This document shows, piece after piece, positions 26,315 to 34,639 of a DNA stretch of 64,000 nt. The stretch's first letter is position 1. Each line of letters opens with the position of its first letter. The position numbers and the translations under genes were made by a program. Location of the stretch: NCBI GenBank assembly GCA_020636025.1, contig JACJYQ010000008.1:310001-374000 (forward strand), in the 5' to 3' direction. Source of the stretch: Lewinellaceae bacterium (GTDB lineage: Bacteria > Bacteroidota > Bacteroidia > Chitinophagales > Saprospiraceae). The notes beneath the pieces are model-generated. The model had not been told where the DNA came from. It did no database searches and saw only the letters and a program-made list of their open reading frames with translations.

Positions 26315-27208
26315 ATGTCCCTATCCAGCCTCATCAAGCTGATCAGAATTGAGCATTGGGTAAAAAATTTGTTTTTGTTTATCCCTGCATTCTTTGCTGC
26401 CCGATTGTCAGAGCCGCTGATAATAGAGCACGCCTTGCTGGGCTTTCTTGCATTTTCAATGGTTGCTTCATCCGTGTATGTTTTGAACGACATAGTAGAT
26501 GCTCCTAATGACCGCAACCATCCGGATAAATGCAGAAGACCGATAGCCAGTGGCGCCATTAGTCAGCAACAAGGAATAGTCATACTAGGCTTGTTGTTGT
26601 TACCAGGCATAGTTATTTCCGCATTATTAAGTCAGGGGATGCTTATTTATGCATCCATTTATTTTTTGATCAATGTAGCCTATTCTTTTTCGCTGAAACA
26701 CATTGCCATTGTGGACATTTCCATCATTGGCGTTGGGTTTTTATTGCGCGTATTTGCAGGCGGGGCCGTGACTGGAGTGGAAGTTTCTCAATGGTTAATC
26801 ATCCTTACATTTTTGATCGCGCTCATTTTGGGACTTGCCAAGCGCCGTGGTGAATATGTCGTGGCCATGGGTGAAAATAATTTTAGAAAAGCCCTGGAAG
26901 GATATAATCTGCCTTTCCTGGATATGTCAATGGTCGTATGTTCTACAGTGGCTGTTGTTGCTTATTTGATGTATTGCTTTTCCCCAGAGGTTACAAGCAG
27001 AATCGGCAGTGACAAAATATTCTACACGGCCTTTTTCGTGGTTACAGGTGTGCTGAGGTACTTACAGTTAACACTGGTTTTTAACAAAACGGAATCCCCA
27101 ACACGGGCTTTGTTGCGCGACAGATTTTTACAGTTAATTCTTCTATCCTGGATTGCTAGTTTTATATGGTTGTTGTACGTGAAAAAATGGTTGGTATTGG
27201 TTGGATAA
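26315..27208 (+). CDS. UbiA-family prenyltransferase, DPPR-synthase-like
   Basis: The 297-residue inner-membrane protein has about nine helices and the UbiA aspartate motif in the form NDIVDAPNDRNHPDKCRRP (residues 58-76). The second acidic motif is weakly kept (LAKRRGEYVVAMGE near 183). This pattern matches decaprenyl-phosphate phosphoribosyltransferases (Rv3806c type), which join PRPP to a polyprenyl phosphate, more than quinone-pathway UbiA. In Bacteroidota such genes are common with unclear product. The next methionine is 49 codons in, so the ATG at 26315 must be the start. Confidence 0.82.
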   Translation: MSLSSLIKLIRIEHWVKNLFLFIPAFFAARLSEPLIIEHALLGFLAFSMVASSVYVLNDIVDAPNDRNHPDKCRRPIASGAISQQQGIVILGLLLLPGIVISALLSQGMLIYASIYFLINVAYSFSLKHIAIVDISIIGVGFLLRVFAGGAVTGVEVSQWLIILTFLIALILGLAKRRGEYVVAMGENNFRKALEGYNLPFLDMSMVVCSTVAVVAYLMYCFSPEVTSRIGSDKIFYTAFFVVTGVLRYLQLTLVFNKTESPTRALLRDRFLQLILLSWIASFIWLLYVKKWLVLVG

Positions 27209-27350
27209 TGATCATTTTTCAATCTTGTATCGAACCAACTACCTAGAATTAATTTTGCGCTCAGATTTCTCACAGATTTGGTTAGCAGATTTACTAAGAT
27301 AAATATCCCGAAAAACGAATGAACACCATAAGTATCTCAAATTGAATATT

Positions 27351-27743
27351 ATGTCTGATAAATTTATAAGAATAGCAGCAATTGTTGGGCTGCTTGCGGT
27401 AGCCATCGGTGCTTTTGGTGCGCATGGATTAAAACCAAAGCTGACAGAATACCAAATTACCATTTTCGAAAAAGGCGTAATGTATCAGTTTTTCCACACG
27501 ATGGCTATGCTGGCTGTTGGAATACTACTTGGCGTAAAAACGGAAAGTGTGATGCTTAGAAGAGCTGCCTGGTTCTTTTTAGCTGGAATCATTTGCTTTT
27601 CAGGTTCGCTGTACCTGTTGGCCTGTAAGGATATTCTACCGTTTTCTGTTTCATGGGCAGGACCGATTACCCCGCTTGGCGGCCTTTGTTTTATGGCCGG
27701 TTGGTTTTTGTTGTTTTCAAGCGCCCTGAGCAAACGCACCTGA
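27351..27743 (+). CDS. DUF423 family membrane protein
   Basis: The 130-residue protein has four membrane helices and the family opening IVGLLAVAIGAFGAHGLK, followed by YQFFHTMAMLAVG and FSGSLYLLAC, then ITPLGGLCFMAGW. This is the YgdD/TMEM256-type DUF423 family of the inner membrane, whose function is unknown. The ATG at 27351 is preferred over a TTG at 27342, because the family alignment begins at MSDKF. It is a single gene, with 142 bases before and 164 bases after it. Confidence 0.92.
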   Translation: MSDKFIRIAAIVGLLAVAIGAFGAHGLKPKLTEYQITIFEKGVMYQFFHTMAMLAVGILLGVKTESVMLRRAAWFFLAGIICFSGSLYLLACKDILPFSVSWAGPITPLGGLCFMAGWFLLFSSALSKRT

Positions 27744-27907
27744 TTTCACTTTCATAATGGTTAATTTAAGCTAATCAGGTACATTTAACTTGGTTAGATG
27801 CAACCTGTTATCAAAACCAATGTTTTGACACTTAATGTATGGTGATTTGTCAAGCCATCAATCGTAATACAAAACCAAGCCTGTAACTTATCTAGCTATC
27901 CTCTGTA

Positions 27908-30376
27908 ATGAATGTAATGTCTAATCAAACCGTCTTTGTCCTTTTTTTACTGCTGATGACCTCAGCCTCATCTGCACAAACAAATACAAAACCTACTATT
28001 CTGACATCGGTCGATTATCAGATAAACGGCCAGGTTGTAGACGGCAATCAAGGCATGCCTCTTGCATACGCAAGTGTGGCGGTGTTTCGATCCATAGATA
28101 GTATTTCTGTAAGCGGTGCTTTAACTGATGAGGAAGGAAGATTTACTGTAAAAGTTGAGGCGGGAGTTTATTATGCGCGTGTGGATTATCTCGGGTATGA
28201 TGCTATGGTGATCCCCAACATTTTGGTTGATGATTCTAAAGAGACGCTGGACCTTGGCAAAATTTCTTTGTACCCATCATCAACCAACCTGGATGAAGTT
28301 CTGATACAAGCTGAGAAAAGCAGCATCCAGATGACGCTCGACAAAAAAATATTCAATGTTGGCAAAGACCTGGGCAATGCAGGAGGCTCGGCTTCGGATA
28401 TCCTGAATAACATTCCTTCTGTTCAGGTTGGACAGGAAGACGAAGTAAGTCTGCGCGGCAGTGAAAATGTACGTATTTTGATTGATGGCAAACCATCGGG
28501 ATTATTGACATTTAAAGGCGCCGATGGTTTGCAACAATTGCAGGCCAGTATGATTGAGCGGGTTGAAATCATTACCAACCCATCTGCGCGATACGACGCT
28601 GAAGGCATTGGAGGTATTATCAATATTGTGATGAAAAAAGACCGCAGCAGAGGATTGAATGGTACATTCGACCTGACCCTTGGATATCCGGACAATTACA
28701 GCTTTGGTACAAATTTGAATTACCGAACTGAGAAACTGAATTTCTTTGCCGGCTATAGCCCAAATTATAAAAACACCCCGGGCCAGAATAGTTCATATCA
28801 GGAACTCTACACTCCGGATACCTTATTCATCTATGACTTGTATTCCAAACGGCACCGCAAACAATACTCACACAATTTCAGGTTTGGCGCCGATTACTTT
28901 TTCAATGCGAAAAACATACTGACAAGCGCATTTTCCTACAACAGGAGTCAGAATAACAGAACATCCATTGTTGAATACCGCGATTATATTTTTGATTTGG
29001 CCCAACCAACCAGCCTTAGTACACGGGAACAGGATCAGAAAGAAACCGAGCCAAACCTGGAATACAGTCTTTTGTACAAAAGGTCATTTAAAAGAGATGG
29101 CCATGAGTTGAGTGGTGAATTCCGATACATTGACAATTGGGAAGACTCCGATCAATTGTTTACCGAAAAATATTACCTGCCAGATGGATCAGCCAGCGGG
29201 GCTCCAGATTTTCTACAGGAATCGTTGAACAAGGAAACAGAAAAACAATACCTGTTCCAGATAGATTATGTAAAGCCTTTTGGCAAAGAGGGGCGATTTG
29301 AATTAGGAGTCAAAAGCACTTTCCGTGATCTTTCCAATGATTATCTGGTTCAAAGCTTTATTGATAATAATTGGGAAGCTGTACCTGGACTTGATAACAA
29401 TTTCCTTTATAACGAGGATATACATGCGTTGTATGCCATTTTGGGAAATAAAAAGAATCGCTTCTCTTACCAACTCGGCCTGCGAACCGAACTAAGTGCC
29501 GTTACCACTACCCTGCTGGAAACTGCAGAAATAAATGACCGGGATTATAACAACCTGTTTCCAAGCGCCCATTTTACTTATGACCTTCCAAAAGACAATG
29601 CCATTCAACTGAGTTATAGTCGCCGAATTCACCGCCCCAGGTATCATGAGTTAAACCCATTTTTCACTTTCCGGGACAGCCGAAATTTTTGGAGTGGAAA
29701 CCCGGATCTGAACCCTGAGCTTATTGACGCCTTTGAGATCGGCCACATTAAATACTTTGGAAATACCTCTCTGAGCAGTGCCTTGTATTACCGAATCACG
29801 AATGGCAAAGTCGATCGCATCAGACGGGTAGATTCACTTGGTTTTGCGAATACCCGACCTGAAAATCTGTCGGCCGAAAATGCCTACGGAGCGGAGTTTA
29901 TTGTCTCCTGTTCACCTTACAAGTGGTGGAAACTGGATGGAAGCCTTAATTTTTTCCGTTCTATAATCACAGGTTCCCTGGACGGCATAAGCTATGATGC
30001 AGATACGTACAGTTGGTTTAGCACGCTTACCTCGCGGATAAGTATACTCCGCAAAACGGATTTACAAATCAGAGCTAATTTTGATGCACCCAGAACCACC
30101 ACTCAGGGGAACCGGAAAGCGACTTCGTTTCTCGACATTGGCATAAGCCGGGATGTTTTCCGAAATAATGGCACCATCACCTTTAATGTTAGCGATGTTT
30201 TCAATTCCAGACGCTGGCGTGGCGTGACTCAGGGAGAGAATTTTTACAACAAATATGATTTCCAAAGACGCCCAACCCAGTATAATTTGTCATTGAATTA
30301 TCGTCTTCACCAAAGCAAGAAAAAACCCGAACCGGGCCAGAAGCAAGAAGGCATGGAGGGAGGCGGTGATTTTTAA
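27908..30376 (+). CDS. outer-membrane beta-barrel family protein (TonB receptor-like)
   Basis: The 822-residue protein has a signal peptide (ending SSAQ near residue 24), a carboxypeptidase-regulatory-like domain (about 35-115, with SISVSGALTDEEGRFTVKV), a plug-like domain (NIPSVQVGQEDEVSLRGSEN, IERVEIITNPSARYDAEGIG) and a long C-terminal barrel. This is the OMP_b-brl_3 type, related to TonB-dependent receptors but without a clear TonB box. Substrate is unknown. No SusD-like partner is adjacent. The ATG at 27917 is an alternative start. Confidence 0.9.
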   Translation: MNVMSNQTVFVLFLLLMTSASSAQTNTKPTILTSVDYQINGQVVDGNQGMPLAYASVAVFRSIDSISVSGALTDEEGRFTVKVEAGVYYARVDYLGYDAMVIPNILVDDSKETLDLGKISLYPSSTNLDEVLIQAEKSSIQMTLDKKIFNVGKDLGNAGGSASDILNNIPSVQVGQEDEVSLRGSENVRILIDGKPSGLLTFKGADGLQQLQASMIERVEIITNPSARYDAEGIGGIINIVMKKDRSRGLNGTFDLTLGYPDNYSFGTNLNYRTEKLNFFAGYSPNYKNTPGQNSSYQELYTPDTLFIYDLYSKRHRKQYSHNFRFGADYFFNAKNILTSAFSYNRSQNNRTSIVEYRDYIFDLAQPTSLSTREQDQKETEPNLEYSLLYKRSFKRDGHELSGEFRYIDNWEDSDQLFTEKYYLPDGSASGAPDFLQESLNKETEKQYLFQIDYVKPFGKEGRFELGVKSTFRDLSNDYLVQSFIDNNWEAVPGLDNNFLYNEDIHALYAILGNKKNRFSYQLGLRTELSAVTTTLLETAEINDRDYNNLFPSAHFTYDLPKDNAIQLSYSRRIHRPRYHELNPFFTFRDSRNFWSGNPDLNPELIDAFEIGHIKYFGNTSLSSALYYRITNGKVDRIRRVDSLGFANTRPENLSAENAYGAEFIVSCSPYKWWKLDGSLNFFRSIITGSLDGISYDADTYSWFSTLTSRISILRKTDLQIRANFDAPRTTTQGNRKATSFLDIGISRDVFRNNGTITFNVSDVFNSRRWRGVTQGENFYNKYDFQRRPTQYNLSLNYRLHQSKKKPEPGQKQEGMEGGGDF

Positions 30377-30514
30377 GCAGATTATTGGGGATCTGAATTT
30401 ATTTTATTGAAGATGATTCAGTTTGGTAATTGTTCTTTCGTTTGCGAAGCAATTTTCCGACCTTTGCCGGCCCAATAAAATCCCATACCATTCACCTGAA
30501 TTTTCTACACAAAC

Positions 30515-32182
30515 ATGTCTGAAAAAATAATCTTCTCCATGTCTGGCGTGAATAAAACATTCCCGCCAAGCAAACAAGTATTGAAGAATATCTGGCTTTC
30601 CTTTTTCTACGGAGCCAAAATTGGCGTTCTGGGTCTTAACGGCTCAGGGAAGTCGACGCTCCTGAAAATCATAGCCGGTCTCGACCAGAATTACGAAGGG
30701 AAAATCGAGTTTGAAAAGCAGTACAAAATCGGTTACCTGGCTCAGGAGCCTGTAATGGATGAAAACAAAACGGTTCGCCAAATTGTAGAAGAGGCCGTAC
30801 AACCTATAGTTGACCTGCTGAAAGAAAATGAAGACATCGGCGAGAAACTGGGTACTGTAACCGACGATGATGAAATGATGAAGCTGATTGAGCGTCAGGG
30901 CGAAGTACTGGAGCAAATTGAAAATGCCGGTGGCTGGGAACTCGATTACCGTTTAGGCCTTTTCATGGATGCATTGCGTTGTCCGCCGGATGATCGTTTG
31001 ATAAAAGTGTGTTCTGGTGGTGAACGCCGCCGTGTTGCGCTGGCTCGCTTGCTCCTTTCACAACCAGACATTCTGTTGCTCGACGAGCCAACCAACCACC
31101 TGGATGCAGAGTCTGTAGCCTGGCTGGAGCAATATTTGCAGAATTTCCCTGGAACGGTTATCGCCGTAACGCACGACCGCTACTTCCTCGATAATGTAGC
31201 AGGTTGGATATTAGAGCTCGATCGCGGTGAAGGCATTCCATGGCAAGGAAATTACTCCAGTTGGCTTGACCAGAAAGCGCGCAGACTGGAACAAGAAGAA
31301 AAATCTGAAGGCAAACGCCGTAAACAGCTTGAAAGAGAATTGGAATGGGTGCGCATGGGCGCCAAAGGACGTCAGGCCAAAGGAAAGGCCCGTTTGAACG
31401 CCTACGATAAAATGGCCGGCGAAGAAAGCAAGGAAAAAGAAGCCAAACTCGAATTGTGGATACCAAATGGTGCCCGACTGGGTGACAATGTGATTTCGGT
31501 AAAAGACCTCACAAAATCTTTTGACGACCGAGTACTATTTGAAAATCTTAGTTTCAGTATTCCAAAGAATGCCATTGTAGGCATCATTGGTCCAAACGGT
31601 GTGGGTAAATCCACGCTGTTTAAAATCCTGACTGGTCAGGAAAAGCCGGATACTGGTACCGTCAGCATTGGCGATACCGTTCAAATCAGCTATGTAGATC
31701 AGAGCCATGAAGCCCTGCTTCCCGAAAAAACGATTTATCAGATTGTTTCGGAAGGAAATGATCTTATCCAGGTTGGAAACGCTTCTGTAAATGCCCGTGC
31801 CTACCTGTCGAAATTCAATTTCGCAGGTGCCGACCAGCAAAAGAAACTGGGCGTGTGTTCAGGTGGGGAAAGAAACCGGGTTCACCTGGCCATGACGCTT
31901 AAAGAAGGCGGAAACGTACTGCTGCTCGATGAGCCGACCAACGACATTGATGTAAATACACTACGCGCACTCGAAGACGCACTGGATGATTTTGCCGGTT
32001 GTGTACTCATCATAAGTCACGATCGCTGGTTCCTCGACCGCCTGGCCACGCATATTCTATCATTTGAAGATGATGCTGAAGTTGTCTTTTTTGAAGGTAG
32101 TTTCAGCGATTACGAAGAAGCCAAGAAAGCGAAGCTGGGAGATATTACCCCACACAGACCGCGGGTTAAGCATATTCTGTAA
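30515..32182 (+). CDS. ettA: energy-dependent translational throttle protein EttA (ABC-F)
   Basis: EttA binds the ribosomal E site and gates the first elongation steps according to ATP/ADP level. The 555-residue protein has two ATPase domains with Walker A GLNGSGKST (near 40) and GPNGVGKST (near 360), and signatures CSGGERRR and CSGGERNR. Between them is the arm and linker region rich in K, R and E. The length equals that of E. coli EttA. It has no membrane domain. It stands alone and is followed by repeat element A. Confidence 0.95.
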   Translation: MSEKIIFSMSGVNKTFPPSKQVLKNIWLSFFYGAKIGVLGLNGSGKSTLLKIIAGLDQNYEGKIEFEKQYKIGYLAQEPVMDENKTVRQIVEEAVQPIVDLLKENEDIGEKLGTVTDDDEMMKLIERQGEVLEQIENAGGWELDYRLGLFMDALRCPPDDRLIKVCSGGERRRVALARLLLSQPDILLLDEPTNHLDAESVAWLEQYLQNFPGTVIAVTHDRYFLDNVAGWILELDRGEGIPWQGNYSSWLDQKARRLEQEEKSEGKRRKQLERELEWVRMGAKGRQAKGKARLNAYDKMAGEESKEKEAKLELWIPNGARLGDNVISVKDLTKSFDDRVLFENLSFSIPKNAIVGIIGPNGVGKSTLFKILTGQEKPDTGTVSIGDTVQISYVDQSHEALLPEKTIYQIVSEGNDLIQVGNASVNARAYLSKFNFAGADQQKKLGVCSGGERNRVHLAMTLKEGGNVLLLDEPTNDIDVNTLRALEDALDDFAGCVLIISHDRWFLDRLATHILSFEDDAEVVFFEGSFSDYEEAKKAKLGDITPHRPRVKHIL

Positions 32183-32219
32183 AATCAGTCAACCCTCTGA
32201 TATCAATTGATAAAGTTTA

Positions 32220-32366
32220 GGTGCAGCGCACCGTAATGTCTTTAGCATTTGATGTAAAATTATTTTTCAGGTGCAGCGCACCGCAACGTAAATCTATGTT
32301 GCGGTGCGCTGCACCTTCTTAATTTCGCTAAATTCACAAGCTATAGACATTTCGGTGCTCTGCGCC
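32220..32366. repeat. GGTGC palindromic element, copy A (147 bp)
   Basis: The outer units are GGTGCAGCGCACC at 32220-32232 with tail GTAATGTCTTTAG, and an inverted partner at 32341-32366 reading CTATAGACATTTCGG then TGCTCTGCGCC. Between them is a perfect 18-bp hairpin, GGTGCAGCGCACCGCAAC (32270-32287) with its reverse complement (32298-32315) and a 10-base loop. Copy B at 53577-53722 has the same plan. The element fills most of the 263-base gap between ettA and the convergent DUF5362 pair. Confidence 0.85.
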
Positions 32367-32445
32367 TTACTTTCTTGGTTCTATTCAGATCTCGCCAGAG
32401 CCATTCCTACATAAATTGTTACATCTGAGATTTGCAATTTGCATT

Positions 32446-32937
32446 TTACATCCCCATTGCTGCTACACCGCCCATAAATACAAAAGCGAGGAAGCCAAGC
32501 AAATAGAAACCAAGCATCACACAGATCATTATTCCAAACAAACGAACATTGTTCCGAAGGTTCATCCAGGCTTTTTCAAAAGCTGTTTGATCCGTAAAGT
32601 TTATTGAACGTTGAATAAAGCTTGCAAAGCGGTAATGGTAAAAGTGGATGAAAAAGAAAACGGCTGATGTAATGATGGTCAATGCTGTGACATAAGGTGC
32701 AATCATGGAGAAAAAGGCCATCATAGTATTTTCTCCACTTAATGCCGACATCATTTGAAGGGTGCTTCCAAAGGATCCCAACATGAGGACGGATAAACCG
32801 ATTTGAATAAAGCCTAAAATGGCAAAAAACATCGCCCATTTGGAAGTTGTAAACCAATTGCGCTTCATTTCGCCGGTCACTTTTAGTCCTCCGTCGAGAT
32901 CGGATGAGCGACTGATATTTTCATCTAGAATTGACAT
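32446..32937 (-). CDS. DUF5362-like membrane protein (second of a tandem pair)
   Basis: The 163-residue protein has a soluble N-terminal stretch of about 30 residues, then four predicted membrane helices: pairs at about 35-57 and 75-98, then a cytosolic helix with RFASFIQRSINFTDQTAFEK, then a helix at 130-155. It resembles DUF5362, a family of unknown role. It is a diverged paralogue of its upstream neighbour, sharing YHYRFASFIQ / YYYRFSTQMK and FEKAWMNLRNN / LDQSFMNLKRF. The gap between the two is 28 bases, so they form an operon. Confidence 0.82.
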   Translation of the reverse strand: MSILDENISRSSDLDGGLKVTGEMKRNWFTTSKWAMFFAILGFIQIGLSVLMLGSFGSTLQMMSALSGENTMMAFFSMIAPYVTALTIITSAVFFFIHFYHYRFASFIQRSINFTDQTAFEKAWMNLRNNVRLFGIMICVMLGFYLLGFLAFVFMGGVAAMGM

Positions 32938-32965
32938 ATATTTTTGATTTTAAGTGATTGTAATT

Positions 32966-33412
32966 TTAGAAACCACGACTCATCATGGCAGCTCCGAATG
33001 TCAGGAAAAACACAACATATAGAGAAATAAGTACAATAAGGAGAATTCCTACATACCGGTAAAAGCGTTTGAGATTCATAAAAGACTGATCCAGTAAGCC
33101 ATTATCCTCGGAACGCAATGCCTCTTTCATTTGTGTAGAAAAACGATAATAGTACAGGGCGGGGAAAAACAAGACAGCTCCATAAAGCCCAATGACCATT
33201 ATGCTTCCTATTAATCCCGCAGCACCTACAGCAAAGGCAAGTGATAGTGCAAATAGCGATGCCAGTCCAAAAAGGATAAATAGTAAAATGGCAAAAAACT
33301 GTGTCCAGACAGCTATCTGCTTCCAGTATTGCCTTACTTCCTCTGTGATAATCAATCCATCATCTTTACTGGCTTCCATACCCATATCCATAGGTTGATC
33401 AAAATTTTCCAT
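32966..33412 (-). CDS. DUF5362-like membrane protein (first of a tandem pair)
   Basis: The 148-residue protein has an acidic methionine-rich N terminus, four membrane helices (about residues 32-52, 56-80, 82-90, 120-145) and the motif RFSTQMKEAL. It matches DUF5362 as its neighbour does. Both proteins place a conserved helix with MNL in the loop before the last membrane segment. The ATG at 33412 is used; a TTG lies 6 bases upstream in frame. Function is unknown. Confidence 0.82.
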   Translation of the reverse strand: MENFDQPMDMGMEASKDDGLIITEEVRQYWKQIAVWTQFFAILLFILFGLASLFALSLAFAVGAAGLIGSIMVIGLYGAVLFFPALYYYRFSTQMKEALRSEDNGLLDQSFMNLKRFYRYVGILLIVLISLYVVFFLTFGAAMMSRGF

Positions 33413-33541
33413 GTTCAATAGTGGTTTAGTTTAGGTGAAAGTGTCGAATTTTCTCTCTTGGGATATTTAACCCAAAATAAGGGAGTGCAAGATAATAAAG
33501 GCTAAAAAATGTGCTTCATCTTTGCCTAAATATTTTAATAC

Positions 33542-33979
33542 ATGGTAATATGCCAAATTTCCTTCGCTACGCCTGAGTTCGACGAGGCCCTGGCCTTACG
33601 TACAGAAGTACTTCGCAAACCCCTGGGTATGGTGTATACCCTTGATCAATTGGCAGATGAATGGAATAACATCCACATTGCCGCCTTTGGTGACGGTGGG
33701 CAGGTGAGCGGTTATTTAAACCTTACCCCCCTCAATACAATTTCTGTAAAAATGCGACAAGTGGCTGTAGCTTCTGAGGAACAAGGAAAAGGAATAGGCG
33801 TTGCCATGGTGTCCTACTCGGAACAATTAGCTGCAATGCTACAGTTCAAGGAAATTGTACTGCATGCCCGAAAAACAGCAGTGCCTTTCTATTTGAAACT
33901 AGGCTATGAAATTGTCGGTGATGAATTTGAAGAAGTATCCATTCCTCATTTTAAAATGAAGAAAGAAACAGGCTTTTGA
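33542..33979 (+). CDS. GNAT family N-acetyltransferase
   Basis: The 145-residue protein has the GNAT core: strand beta4 with MRQVAVASEEQGKGIGVAMV (acetyl-CoA pyrophosphate loop Q-x-x-G-I-G near residue 83) and the later strand LHARKTAVPFYLKLGYE. It moves an acetyl group from acetyl-CoA to an amine; the acceptor is unknown. It resembles ElaA-like members. The last 29 bases of the gene overlap the 3' end of the convergent Nudix gene. Confidence 0.93.
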   Translation: MVICQISFATPEFDEALALRTEVLRKPLGMVYTLDQLADEWNNIHIAAFGDGGQVSGYLNLTPLNTISVKMRQVAVASEEQGKGIGVAMVSYSEQLAAMLQFKEIVLHARKTAVPFYLKLGYEIVGDEFEEVSIPHFKMKKETGF

Positions 33980-34505
33980 TGGCCATCCTGCGAATGGATT
34001 GCTGCGTATCGAGATTGCGGAGCAAATTTTCAACTGGCACCCAGCTCAGGTCCTTTACTTCTGCCAGATCAGGATCAAGGGCTTCAGACTCTGCAATAAA
34101 GGCGAATCTGAAATCGTAGTGCAGATGACCGGATACTTCACCTTTGGGTGGGATAATGTGAATATCAAGATCAAACAATCCTTCTGAAATCAGGGTCAGG
34201 TTTTGCAGTCCGCATTCTTCAGATGCTTCTCTGAGGGAAGTGTCAAGGAGCGAATTATCGGTTAATTCAGCATGACCACCAGGTTGGAACCATTTATCCA
34301 GTCCACGGTGGTGCACCATTAAAGCTTTGTCTTTCCCGGGATTAAGCACCCAGGCAGAACCGGTAAGCTGGCCGGATTCATTGCTTCTTTGCCAGAAATC
34401 GTCGTGTGCATCAATAAATTCCAGGGTTAGTTTCCGGAATAAGTCCTCTTCCTCAAATTCCGATTCCAGTCCCGTCAGCCACTTGACTATTTGTTGTTTA
34501 TCCAT
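33951..34505 (-). CDS. Nudix hydrolase family protein
   Basis: The 184-residue protein carries a Nudix-like box, GGHAELTDNSLLDTSLREAS followed by EECGL (near residues 79-103). The catalytic REASEE core is intact, but the first glycine-to-glutamate spacing departs from the standard box, as in the GGHAE subgroup. It probably cleaves a nucleoside diphosphate-linked metabolite; the substrate is unknown. A -7 box TACATTTG (34513-34520) lies 7 bases upstream of the ATG. The 3' end overlaps the GNAT gene by 29 bases. Confidence 0.88.
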   Translation of the reverse strand: MDKQQIVKWLTGLESEFEEEDLFRKLTLEFIDAHDDFWQRSNESGQLTGSAWVLNPGKDKALMVHHRGLDKWFQPGGHAELTDNSLLDTSLREASEECGLQNLTLISEGLFDLDIHIIPPKGEVSGHLHYDFRFAFIAESEALDPDLAEVKDLSWVPVENLLRNLDTQQSIRRMAIKSLFLSSF

Positions 34506-34639
34506 AGAAAGACAAATGTACTACACATTGATTTGGGAAGGATATGAAGCGTGCCACATTTTGAGTCCTGAGTTGCACTTAAATATCCACCGGGTAAACC
34601 AATTCAATACTACCTTGTTTCTCAGGACAACCATTTTGC

